Source: Candidatus Saccharibacteria bacterium UBA3304 | Lineage (GTDB): Bacteria > Patescibacteriota > Saccharimonadia > Saccharimonadales > Saccharimonadaceae | Assembly: GCA_002361425.1 (NCBI GenBank) | Contig: DESW01000016.1 | Coordinates: forward strand, 1 to 31,471 | Reading direction: 5' to 3' | DNA: 31,471 nucleotides | Part shown: piece after piece, positions 23,090 to 29,622 of the stretch | How the letters are laid out: the number at the start of each line of letters is the position of its first letter | Position numbering within the stretch: position 1 is the first letter of the stretch | Notes under the pieces: model-generated | What the model was told of the DNA's origin: nothing | Databases searched by the model: none | The model's input: only the letters and a program-made list of their open reading frames with translations | Position numbers and translations under genes: made by a program

Positions 23090-23170
23090 AAAAAAGTCGC
23101 GACATGTGCGTGACTTCTTTTTTCGTAATTAGTTCTTTTGACGTCGGGAACTTTTCTTCCTAAGAAAAGT
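23090..23170. repeat. Terminator-like hairpin repeat, copy 2
   Basis: A hairpin with stem AAGTC/GACTT around the identical loop GCGACATGTGCGT is flanked by A and T runs (23090-23123). The shared stretch CGTAATTAGTTCTT and a second hairpin ACTTTTCTT/AAGAAAAGT (23150-23170) follow. Compared with copy 1 the loop is invariant while both stem strands have changed together. Confidence 0.7.
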
Positions 23171-23180
23171 GCCCGCTCTC

Positions 23181-23255
23181 TGGTAGGCCCGGCTGGAATC
23201 GAACCAGCATTGTACCCTTAGAGGGGGTATGTCCTATCCGTTGAACGACGGGCCC
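23181..23255 (-). tRNA. tRNA-Arg (anticodon TCT)
   Basis: The minus-strand cloverleaf has acceptor GGGCCCG/CGGGCCT (G1-U72 wobble), D stem GTTC/GGAC and anticodon stem TACCC/GGGTA. The loop is CCTCTAA, giving anticodon TCT. The T arm is GCTGG-TTCGATT-CCAGC, with A73 and an encoded CCA. The odd feature is C rather than the near-universal U at position 33. It reads AGA codons. It lies 27 bp from the GH5 gene end and beside a decayed region. Confidence 0.93.
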
Positions 23256-23282
23256 ATACCCGTTATTTTACCAGTTTTCTCC

Positions 23283-24302
23283 TTATAATGCGAGCATGCG
23301 CTTTACTAGCTTGCCACTATCCGACAAATAATCGTCTAATGTCATGCCCTTTACGGTAAAGTCTGGCTCCACACCATTCTTCAGCATCGCAGACCCTTCG
23401 TCCTTATTGGAGTATGACCAATAGACCCAACTAATTTTGCGTTTATTCATCCAGGTCACCCAACGCTCAAAGGCCTCTTCATACAACTGACCGTTCCCCG
23501 CCGCATCCGTCGCTCCACATTCCGATACGAAAATCGTATAGCCTCTGCGTTTGAAGCTGTCGGCTTTATCGCGCAATGTTTTATTGTGTGAACCAGCATA
23601 GAAATGTAGCGCATAAGCCACATTATTGTCGTCTAGCGGCGCGTTAGCTACGTCGGTAAACTCTTTGCTCCAATTCGGCGTTCCGACGATTATAAGCGAT
23701 TCTGGGCTATTCTTACGAATCTTCGCAATTACTTCCTCGGCATATGGCTTAATATCTTTCTCCCATGTCGTGTCACCATTTGGCTCATTGCAAATCTCGT
23801 AAATCACATGTGGCTCATCCGCATATTTTTTCGATACTTCCGCGAAAAATTCCAACGCATCCGCCTTATTTGTCTGCGGGTTATTATCGTTCAAAATATG
23901 CCAGTCAATAATCACATACATATCGAGTTTAATTGCCGCGTCTGCAAGCTCATATACCTTCTCTTTCAAGGTTTTATTAGCAGCATAGCCGTTCGAACCA
24001 GCATCCGTATACATTGCAATACGGAACAAATTAATACCCATTTCGTCGCGCAAATGTTTAATCGTCTTCGCATTATAAAGATGACCATACCACTGCAAGC
24101 CATGCGTACTAATACCCTTCAATTGAATTTCGCGGCCAATATTGCTTACAATTTTTCCGCCTTTCGCATAGAGCCATTTTGTCTCAGGGATCTTATGCGC
24201 TTCGTCATATTCTTCTTGCATTTTATTCGTAATCATAAAATACCCCGCCACCGTTGCGGCCAAAGTTAATACTGCAATAATCGCTAAAATTACTTTTTTC
24301 AC
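23283..24302 (-). CDS. GH5 family endoglucanase (cellulase-like), membrane-anchored or secreted
   Basis: 339 aa. An N-terminal hydrophobic segment (VILAIIAVLTLAATVAGYFMI, 4-24) acts as signal or anchor. The GH5 barrel follows: IQLKGISTHGLQWYG, NLFRIAMYT, MYVIIDWHILNDNNP, the acid/base Glu in YEICNEPNG, ALHFYAGSH, the nucleophile Glu in IFVSECGATD, and ISWVYWSYSNKDEGSAML. It fits the GH5_2-type beta-1,4-glucanases. The start overlaps the stop of the upstream GT2 gene by 4 nt (ATGA), so the two are coupled. BcsZ-type cellulases accompany bacterial cellulose synthases and trim the product during export, which is the likely role here. No carbohydrate-binding module is present. Confidence 0.92.
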   Translation of the reverse strand: MKKVILAIIAVLTLAATVAGYFMITNKMQEEYDEAHKIPETKWLYAKGGKIVSNIGREIQLKGISTHGLQWYGHLYNAKTIKHLRDEMGINLFRIAMYTDAGSNGYAANKTLKEKVYELADAAIKLDMYVIIDWHILNDNNPQTNKADALEFFAEVSKKYADEPHVIYEICNEPNGDTTWEKDIKPYAEEVIAKIRKNSPESLIIVGTPNWSKEFTDVANAPLDDNNVAYALHFYAGSHNKTLRDKADSFKRRGYTIFVSECGATDAAGNGQLYEEAFERWVTWMNKRKISWVYWSYSNKDEGSAMLKNGVEPDFTVKGMTLDDYLSDSGKLVKRMLAL

Positions 24303-25897
24303 TTACCCCTCCATAGTAGGCTTAGCATTACCATCGGGCCATACTTGCGTTTTGCATCCGGTTTGAAATTCTTTGGCGTACGGCTATTACGAATATCAAA
24401 TAGCAACACAACAAGCAGATAACAGATATTAATCGAAATCCAAATAATCGGAATAATGTAGAGTTCCAAACGTTCGTGCATTACCTTCCAAATCGCAACA
24501 CCAAGACCCAAACCATTAAGCATCAGCATTAGCCAGTGTGCCAAGAACAACAAACCATCCGCCAGACCCTTCTTGCTTTCAGCCTTCTTGCCCTTCTTTG
24601 TAACAGAGAATTTTTTGTTCGAAAAACCAATGAGTTCTAGCAATATAGCAAACATCAAATATGGCGCCTGAATTAATTCATGAATCTTCATCCAAGTAGC
24701 TGACTTGCGACCTTCTTCCGCCCAGTCAATCGCGAAACGCTTTAGTAAATACTGCGCAAAGAATAGCGGCAAGAAGAATCTAAAATCACCTTCAATCGCA
24801 ATGACATGGAAGAATACATAGATAAGCGGCAAAGCCATAAAGAACATACGACGCGTACCAAACATCCAGTACTTAATCGATACGAAATAATCGAGCTTCT
24901 GACGAATCGTAAGACCCTTGACAGTAAAAATACCGTAAGCCTTCGCCGTCTGAATACAGCCACGCCCCCAACGCGAACGCTGACGCAAAAAGCCAGATAC
25001 ACTATTCACTGCTTCGCCATGTGCCAAGACATCAGCAATCGCAATTCCGCGATAGCCTTTCGCTTCTATCAGCATGCCTGTCGCAATATCTTCTGCAATC
25101 GTCGCAAGCGCAAAATTACCCGCCTCTCTCAAAGCTTGACGCGAGATCACACAGTTCGTGCCACACATAATCACAGAGTTATTATTGTTACGCGCAAGCT
25201 GGATGTAGCGATAAAAATAATCCTGTTCCAAAGGCAGTTTCGTCGTAAAACGCGCCTGGAAAATATCAGGATTCTTAAATGCCTGCGGCGTCTGCACGAA
25301 GCCAACTTTTTCTTCCTTCAAAAAGAAAGGCATCGTCTTCATGAGAAAGTTTTTGTCCGGGCACATATCCGCATCAAAAATCGCTACATATGGCGAGTCA
25401 GAATTCTTTAACGCGTAGTTATAGTTCCCCGCCTTCGCATAATCATGCTTCGTGCGCGCCAAATATGTCGCACCAAACTCGCGCGCCAACTTCTTTAGCT
25501 CCTTGCGCTCGCCGTCATCGCAAAGATAAATATGTACCTTCTTTGACTGAGGATATTTCATTGCCTTGCAAGCCTTCAAAGTTTCACGCAAAACCGACTC
25601 ATCCTCATTTAATGTCGCAACAAATACGTCTACGTCCGGATATTCGCCCTTATAATTTGGCGTTTTTGGCGACACTTTTTTAAAGCGCAAAACATTCCAA
25701 AAATGCACAATATATTCAAAGTTTTCAATCAACTCTGCCGCCAAAACAATCAAGCCAATAATAATATCTACCGGCCGCAAGCTAAACGGCATCGTATTCG
25801 TGATGCGATAGATCAAGTAAACAATCGAGGCGATTGCTGCCAAAATATAAACAACAATTTTTGGCCCACTCTCAAATTTCTCGATGTCACCTCTCAT
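24299..25897 (-). CDS. Cellulose-synthase-like family 2 glycosyltransferase
   Basis: 532 aa, polytopic. Two N-terminal TM helices (about 14-32 and 42-60) are followed by the GT-A domain with the processive GT2 motifs: D in YLCDDGE, DAD in AIFDADMCPD, the ED of TIAEDIATG (TED-like), and RQRSRWGRG (QxxRW-type). A further four or more TM helices follow. The stretch NKKFSVTKKGKK resembles the border to the PilZ domain in BcsA, but no PilZ domain follows, so direct c-di-GMP activation is unlikely. It probably makes and exports a beta-1,4-linked polysaccharide from a UDP-sugar. It is coupled to the GH5 gene. A 9-bp inverted repeat brackets its -10 region and covers its start codon. Confidence 0.93.
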   Translation of the reverse strand: MRGDIEKFESGPKIVVYILAAIASIVYLIYRITNTMPFSLRPVDIIIGLIVLAAELIENFEYIVHFWNVLRFKKVSPKTPNYKGEYPDVDVFVATLNEDESVLRETLKACKAMKYPQSKKVHIYLCDDGERKELKKLAREFGATYLARTKHDYAKAGNYNYALKNSDSPYVAIFDADMCPDKNFLMKTMPFFLKEEKVGFVQTPQAFKNPDIFQARFTTKLPLEQDYFYRYIQLARNNNNSVIMCGTNCVISRQALREAGNFALATIAEDIATGMLIEAKGYRGIAIADVLAHGEAVNSVSGFLRQRSRWGRGCIQTAKAYGIFTVKGLTIRQKLDYFVSIKYWMFGTRRMFFMALPLIYVFFHVIAIEGDFRFFLPLFFAQYLLKRFAIDWAEEGRKSATWMKIHELIQAPYLMFAILLELIGFSNKKFSVTKKGKKAESKKGLADGLLFLAHWLMLMLNGLGLGVAIWKVMHERLELYIIPIIWISINICYLLVVLLFDIRNSRTPKNFKPDAKRKYGPMVMLSLLWRGK

Positions 25898-25926
25898 GCG
25901 TACTTTTAATTATACATCATGAGAGG
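25890..25926. promoter_or_regulatory. Inverted repeat bracketing the GT2 promoter and start codon
   Basis: CCTCTCATG (25890-25898) and CATGAGAGG (25918-25926) are perfect 9-bp arms, 19 bp apart. The minus-strand TATAAT (25909-25914) lies between them, and the left arm includes the GT2 ATG. One arm would not be transcribed, so this suits a DNA operator better than an RNA hairpin. Confidence 0.5.
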
Positions 25927-25985
25927 TTTTTCTAGCGACGGCGCAAAGCTTTGTGTGATAAAAACTTAGGCGTACATTTTTGTAT

Positions 25986-26015
25986 TTGTCAATTATTCCA
26001 CCCCTGTTGTATAAT
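25986..26015 (+). promoter_or_regulatory. tyrS promoter
   Basis: TTGTCA (25986-25991), 18-bp spacer, TATAAT (26010-26015). The SD AAAGGAG is 6 nt before the ATG at 26046. Confidence 0.72.
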
Positions 26016-26045
26016 GAAAAAGTTAATAACTAAAAGGAGTATTCC

Positions 26046-27260
26046 ATGAAATTATCCGAAGAGCTCCAGTGGCGCGGTTTCGTTGCCGAGCACACGCTGG
26101 ACCAAGTATCAGACCTAGACAAAGCTCCGCGTAATTTTTATTGGGGCACCGATCCTAGCGCCGATTCTCTTCACATCGGCCATCTCGCTGCTCTCATGAT
26201 GTGCGCCTGTTTCGTTCGCCATGGCTATACCCCGTACTATCTCGTCGGTGGTGCAACCGGTCAAATTGGCGATCCAAAGGACACCGTCGAGCGCGACCTC
26301 AAAGGTCTCGACGAAATCGCCGCAAACAAGGCTGCTCTCGCTAAGCAAATCGTTCGTGTCACTCATTCCCCTGCTGACACCAAGATTCTCGACAACCTCG
26401 ATTGGTTCGGCGAAGTAAAAATCCTTCCATTCCTCCGCGAGATTGGCAAGGCTTTCAGTATGACTCAGCTTCTCGATCGCCAGTTCGTCCAGGCTCGCAT
26501 TGGCGAAGGTGGCTCCGGTATTTCTTATGCCGAGTTTAGCTACACCCTCATCCAGGGCTACGACTTTCTCCACCTCTTCCGTGAGCATAATGTCGATCTT
26601 CAGCTCTGCGGCGCCGACCAGTATGGCAACTGCACCTCTGGTATCCACCTCATCAAGCGCCTCGAAAACGCCAAGGCTGACGCCTACAGCTGCCCACTTA
26701 TCATCGATAAGGTCACCGGCCGCAAGTTTGGCAAGTCCGAAGGTAACGCTGTCTGGCTCGACGCCAACAAAACCAGCATCTTCGACTTCTACCAGTTTTG
26801 GCTCAACCAGTCTGACGACGCTCTCGAAGATTACTTCAAGTACTTCACTTTCGTCACCCCAGAAGAACTCGACGAGATTCTCGCTAAGCACGCCGAAAAC
26901 CCAGGTGCCCGCTACGGTCAGCGCCAGCTCGCCGCTAAGGTTACCGAGGTTGTTCACGGCGCTGAGGCTGCTAAATCTGCCGAAAAAATCACCGCTATTC
27001 TCTTCGGCGACGGCCAGCTTTCCGATCTAAGCGCCGACGAGCTTGATTTGCTCGCAAAGAGCTTCCCTACTGCTAACAAGGGCGCCCAGCTCCTCGATAT
27101 TCTCGTCGAAACTGGACTCGCTTCCAGCAAGGGCGAAGGCCGCAAGCTTCTCTCCGGTAACGCTATTTCCGTAAATAGCGCAAAAATCACCGAAGATCAG
27201 CCAGTTAACGAACTTGCACTCATCAAACGCGGCAAGAACAAATTCGCCCTCGTTCGCTAA
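26046..27260 (+). CDS. tyrS: Tyrosyl-tRNA synthetase
   Basis: 404 aa, a normal length for bacterial TyrRS. It charges tRNA-Tyr. The class I motifs are HIGH (LHIGHLAAL, about residue 42) and KFGKSEGN (the KMSKS equivalent, about 228). GQIGDPKD, YTLIQGYDF and QLCGADQYGNC form the tyrosine and adenylate pocket. The C-terminal S4-like RNA-binding domain (about 340-404: AQLLDILVETGLASSKGEGRKLLSGNAISVN) is present. It has its own promoter and terminator, so it is a single-gene unit. Codon use is strongly biased to C-ending codons, which creates a long spurious antisense ORF. Confidence 0.97.
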   Translation: MKLSEELQWRGFVAEHTLDQVSDLDKAPRNFYWGTDPSADSLHIGHLAALMMCACFVRHGYTPYYLVGGATGQIGDPKDTVERDLKGLDEIAANKAALAKQIVRVTHSPADTKILDNLDWFGEVKILPFLREIGKAFSMTQLLDRQFVQARIGEGGSGISYAEFSYTLIQGYDFLHLFREHNVDLQLCGADQYGNCTSGIHLIKRLENAKADAYSCPLIIDKVTGRKFGKSEGNAVWLDANKTSIFDFYQFWLNQSDDALEDYFKYFTFVTPEELDEILAKHAENPGARYGQRQLAAKVTEVVHGAEAAKSAEKITAILFGDGQLSDLSADELDLLAKSFPTANKGAQLLDILVETGLASSKGEGRKLLSGNAISVNSAKITEDQPVNELALIKRGKNKFALVR

Positions 27261-27281
27261 TTCCGCCCCTGTTATTAGCTC

Positions 27282-27317
27282 AAAAATGCTCCCGCTTATC
27301 CACGCGGGACATTTTTC
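27282..27317 (+). terminator. tyrS terminator
   Basis: CCCGC/GCGGG (27291-27295 with 27304-27308), extended outward by AAAAAT/ATTTTT, then more T. The loop is 8 nt. Confidence 0.85.
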
Positions 27318-27348
27318 TTGATTTTTTGTCAATTTTGATTTACAACTC

Positions 27349-27377
27349 TTGACTTTTTAAACCATCTGTGCTATAAT
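27349..27377 (+). promoter_or_regulatory. Consensus promoter of gene D
   Basis: TTGACT (27349-27354), 17-bp spacer, TATAAT (27372-27377), embedded in ATCTGTGCTATAAT, identical in that core to the gene A promoter. Confidence 0.88.
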
Positions 27378-27383
27378 GTAGTC

Positions 27384-27558
27384 GTATGTTCAGAAGAGCA
27401 TACTGCACATTATTAATGAATTATTGACCACTGTAATTAACTCCCAGCTCGTGCTGAGCGTCGGGTGTAGCAGCCCTCCTCTGCCGCATCCAACGCTCGG
27501 TCACGAGCCCCATCACGTTTGCTAAAAACGAAAAAAAATTGATAAGGAGGACAAACTC
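27384..27558 (+). ncRNA. Structured 175-nt leader of gene D
   Basis: The leader begins with an 8-bp hairpin, GTATGTTC/GAGCATAC, near its 5' end. A large nested hairpin spans 27447-27508: GCTCGTG/CACGAGC (27447-27453 with 27502-27508), GAGCGT/ACGCTC (27456-27461 with 27493-27498) and GCAG/CTGC (27470-27473 with 27481-27484). An A-rich single-stranded region and the SD AAGGAGG, 8 nt before the ATG, follow. No known RNA family is recognised. No small ORF with an SD is seen inside. Confidence 0.6.
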
Positions 27559-28173
27559 ATGGGAAAAAGAGTTAATTACTACAACGCAAAGGGACAGAAG
27601 ATCGAAAAAGCAGCTTATGATAAATCCACATGCTGCTCCGTCACTATCGACAAGGGCACCTGGGATCTGCTTTTGGTCTGCCCCGCAACCAAGGAGATGT
27701 TTGACGCGCTTAGCGCCGATCTCGGCCAGTGGCTGAAGCTCCGTAAGGAGAACATGGCTGAGCCGTGGAAGCAGGGTTCTAAGATCGATGTGCATGACGA
27801 GAAAGTAGATGAGTTTACCGTTATCCTTCCTAACTGCGCAATCAAGGACGAGCATATCGCTAAGATCGGCGGTTGGTGGAATGACTGGTGTAACAACCTG
27901 CTCAATCCGGCACCTGCATCTGACGACAAGTCTCAGGATCCCCCTAAGGACGACCCTAAGGACGACAAGTCCGGCGGTAAGCCTCAGGATCCTCCTAAGG
28001 ACAAGTCCGATGGCGATGGCAATCAGCCTCAGAATCAGCCTCCTAAGCAGCCCGATCCTAAGCCGGCCGCTCCCGCACCTAAGAAGTTCTACGAGATGAC
28101 TCCTGAGGAGTTGTTCGAGTATAACATCAAGGAACGTGAGCGAATGATGGTGATGAATCGCTCGCTCAAATAA
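27559..28173 (+). CDS. Orphan protein D with Pro/Lys/Asp-rich linker, unknown function
   Basis: 204 aa, not recognised. The N-terminal domain (1-115) is compact, with four Cys (CC at 25-26, C41, C93; C111 follows) and a Trp cluster (GGWWNDWC, 104-111). Residues 117-175 are a low-complexity linker with repeated DPPKD and related units, encoded by near-identical DNA repeats of about 20-40 nt. A short charged helix (FYEMTPEELFEYNIKERERMM) ends the protein. There is no signal peptide or TM, so it is probably cytoplasmic unless exported by another route. Lys is almost always AAG. It is monocistronic, with consensus promoter, structured leader, strong SD and own terminator, like genes A-C. A long antisense ORF overlapping it is a shadow. 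Confidence 0.72.
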   Translation: MGKRVNYYNAKGQKIEKAAYDKSTCCSVTIDKGTWDLLLVCPATKEMFDALSADLGQWLKLRKENMAEPWKQGSKIDVHDEKVDEFTVILPNCAIKDEHIAKIGGWWNDWCNNLLNPAPASDDKSQDPPKDDPKDDKSGGKPQDPPKDKSDGDGNQPQNQPPKQPDPKPAAPAPKKFYEMTPEELFEYNIKERERMMVMNRSLK

Positions 28174-28204
28174 TCTTCGGGTCAATGATTCAGGAAAAAT
28201 CTAT

Positions 28205-28233
28205 AACCGCGCTTGAAAGGAGGCGCGGTTTTT
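28205..28233 (+). terminator. Gene D terminator
   Basis: A perfect 8-bp stem AACCGCGC/GCGCGGTT (28205-28212 with 28223-28230) is followed by further T residues. The loop is 10 nt. Confidence 0.88.
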
Positions 28234-28251
28234 CCATGCCAAAATTTCCTG

Positions 28252-28257
28252 TATAAT
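28252..28257 (+). promoter_or_regulatory. Leaderless -10 of the phosphomannomutase gene
   Basis: TATAAT is followed by exactly 6 nt (AGATAT) and ATG at 28264, with no SD. Confidence 0.65.
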
Positions 28258-28263
28258 AGATAT

Positions 28264-29040
28264 ATGAAAAAAGTACTCTCATTTGATATCGATCAAACAT
28301 TAAACATTGCCAAGACGCCAATCCCAGACGAGATTGCCGAGCTTCTTCGTGATCTCCTTGGCAAATACGAAATTGCGCCAATCAGTGGCCAGAAATTCGA
28401 GCAATTCCTAATCCAGATCGTCGACCGCCTCAAAGACGTCGGCACCACCCCAGAGCAACTCGAGCATCTCCACCTCTTCGTCGCTCAGGGTACCCAGTAC
28501 TACCGCTTCAGCGCCGCCAAGAACGACTGGGAGCAGGTCTATAACTTCCCTCTCACCGACAAGCAGGTCGAAGAAATCACCAAAGCTATCGAAACTGCTG
28601 CGACCGAACTCGGATACTGGGAAGCAGATAAGCTCGCAGAAGGCGACGAAATTATCGAAAATCGTCTCAGTCAGGTCACTTTCTCCGCTCTCGGTCAGAA
28701 AGCCGGCACCGAAGCTAAGTATGCTTGGGACCCAGATTGCAAGAAGCGCGAAGCTATCGTTGCTCGCACCAAGGAGCTCGCTCCAGACTACGAGTATGAA
28801 ATCGGTGGCACCACTTCTATTAACGCCTTCGTTCCTGGCATGAACAAAGTCTTCGGCATGACCCACTTGCTCGAAGAGCTCAACGTCAAAAAATCCGAAG
28901 TTCTCTACTTTGGCGATATGACTCAGCCTGGTGGCAACGATTACCCTGTTGTTCAGATGGGCGTCGACACTATCACTGTCCGCTCGCACGAGGACACCGC
29001 CTATGCTCTCCGCGGCATCCTTGCCGTTTACGACAAATAA
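28264..29040 (+). CDS. HAD-superfamily phosphomannomutase (eukaryotic PMM-like)
   Basis: 258 aa from ATG 28264. The frame is open 17 codons further up, but the leaderless -10 excludes that start. The HAD nucleophile motif is LSFDIDQTLN, motif II is PISGQ, and the acidic end is GDMTQPGGNDYPV, which closely matches the GD-K/T-PGGNDxE/P signature of alpha-phosphomannomutases. The cap region holds ENRLSQVTFSALGQKA, corresponding to the RxGMLNVSPIGR stretch of PMM. The enzyme would interconvert mannose-6-P and mannose-1-P, feeding GDP-mannose and glycan synthesis. A Cof-type HAD phosphatase is the alternative. Its terminator follows at 29052. Confidence 0.85.
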   Translation: MKKVLSFDIDQTLNIAKTPIPDEIAELLRDLLGKYEIAPISGQKFEQFLIQIVDRLKDVGTTPEQLEHLHLFVAQGTQYYRFSAAKNDWEQVYNFPLTDKQVEEITKAIETAATELGYWEADKLAEGDEIIENRLSQVTFSALGQKAGTEAKYAWDPDCKKREAIVARTKELAPDYEYEIGGTTSINAFVPGMNKVFGMTHLLEELNVKKSEVLYFGDMTQPGGNDYPVVQMGVDTITVRSHEDTAYALRGILAVYDK

Positions 29041-29051
29041 TTCCGCACCTC

Positions 29052-29083
29052 AAGCGCAGCCCCTTAAAAGTGCTGCGCTTTTT
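29052..29083 (+). terminator. Terminator after the phosphomannomutase gene
   Basis: A 9-bp stem AAGCGCAGC/GCTGCGCTT (29052-29060 with 29072-29080), 11-nt loop, then TTT. Confidence 0.88.
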
Positions 29084-29097
29084 GATACCGCTTGTGC

Positions 29098-29103
29098 TAA
29101 AAT
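29098..29103 (+). promoter_or_regulatory. Leaderless -10 of the 29110 operon
   Basis: TAAAAT, preceded by TTGTGC, lies exactly 6 nt before ATG 29110. There is no SD. Confidence 0.6.
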
Positions 29104-29109
29104 AAAAGT

Positions 29110-29610
29110 ATGAAGAGGTATCTATTTGCGCGCATACTCCGCGCTTCTGGCAGACTCCTGCTTTTTGCTGGCGCCATGCTGGGGTTGGGGCTAGCCGCCA
29201 TTCACATCTATTTATTTATCTATCGCTTAATCAACCACGAGCCAACTATCGACTCGATTCGGTTTATTCCAAATGAGGCAACCGGCGCCGTTTATAACGA
29301 GCCAAACACCACCGCCACCGTCATTACGACAGTTATTAGCGTCGTTGTCGCTCTCGGCCTTATTGCCCTAATCGTAAAGCTTTACAACGATCATATGCGC
29401 AAGATTATCGCTGGCGTCGCACGCCTTTTTAAGGCACAAATCTTCACAGTCGAAATCGTGGGTACGATGGTTGCCTGGACAATCACCATCCTTTCCTTTG
29501 CGCCAATCATGCCGATTGCCAGCATCGTCGCAACCTTCGCATTCATCGCTAACGAAATGCTCTTCATCTTCGCTTGGGGTGCATACGGACAACCAAACTA
29601 TAAAATCTAG
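29110..29610 (+). CDS. Polytopic membrane protein of unknown function
   Basis: 166 aa, not recognised. There are four likely TM helices: about 15-40 (LLLFAGAMLGLGLAAIHIYLFIY), 70-92 (VITTVISVVVALGLIALIVKLY), 112-135 (VEIVGTMVAWTITILSFAPIM) and 136-158. A loop of about 30 residues (NHEPTIDSIRFIPNEATGAVYNEPNT) separates the first two and is probably outside. There are no catalytic motifs. It starts an apparent operon with tpiA (12-nt gap) and the 30401 gene (1-nt gap). Confidence 0.78.
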   Translation: MKRYLFARILRASGRLLLFAGAMLGLGLAAIHIYLFIYRLINHEPTIDSIRFIPNEATGAVYNEPNTTATVITTVISVVVALGLIALIVKLYNDHMRKIIAGVARLFKAQIFTVEIVGTMVAWTITILSFAPIMPIASIVATFAFIANEMLFIFAWGAYGQPNYKI

Positions 29611-29622
29611 AAAGGCATCATA

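Noticed and set aside
23181..23255. tRNA-Arg as an attachment site of an integrated element
   Set aside because: There is no integrase and no second copy of the tRNA 3' end flanking a cargo region in the window.
26115..26957. 280-aa ORF antisense to tyrS
   Set aside because: It lies entirely inside tyrS on the opposite strand, has no SD, and its Val/Glu/Leu bias mirrors the C-ending codons of tyrS.
27896..28075. Tandem DNA repeats in gene D considered as a CRISPR or satellite array
   Set aside because: The units are in frame, imperfect and encode a Pro/Lys/Asp linker; there are no regular spacers.
27421..28185. 254-aa minus-strand ORF over gene D and its leader
   Set aside because: It would be antisense to a gene with promoter, SD and terminator; the Arg/Leu-rich product is a reflection of the Pro/Lys/Asp repeats.
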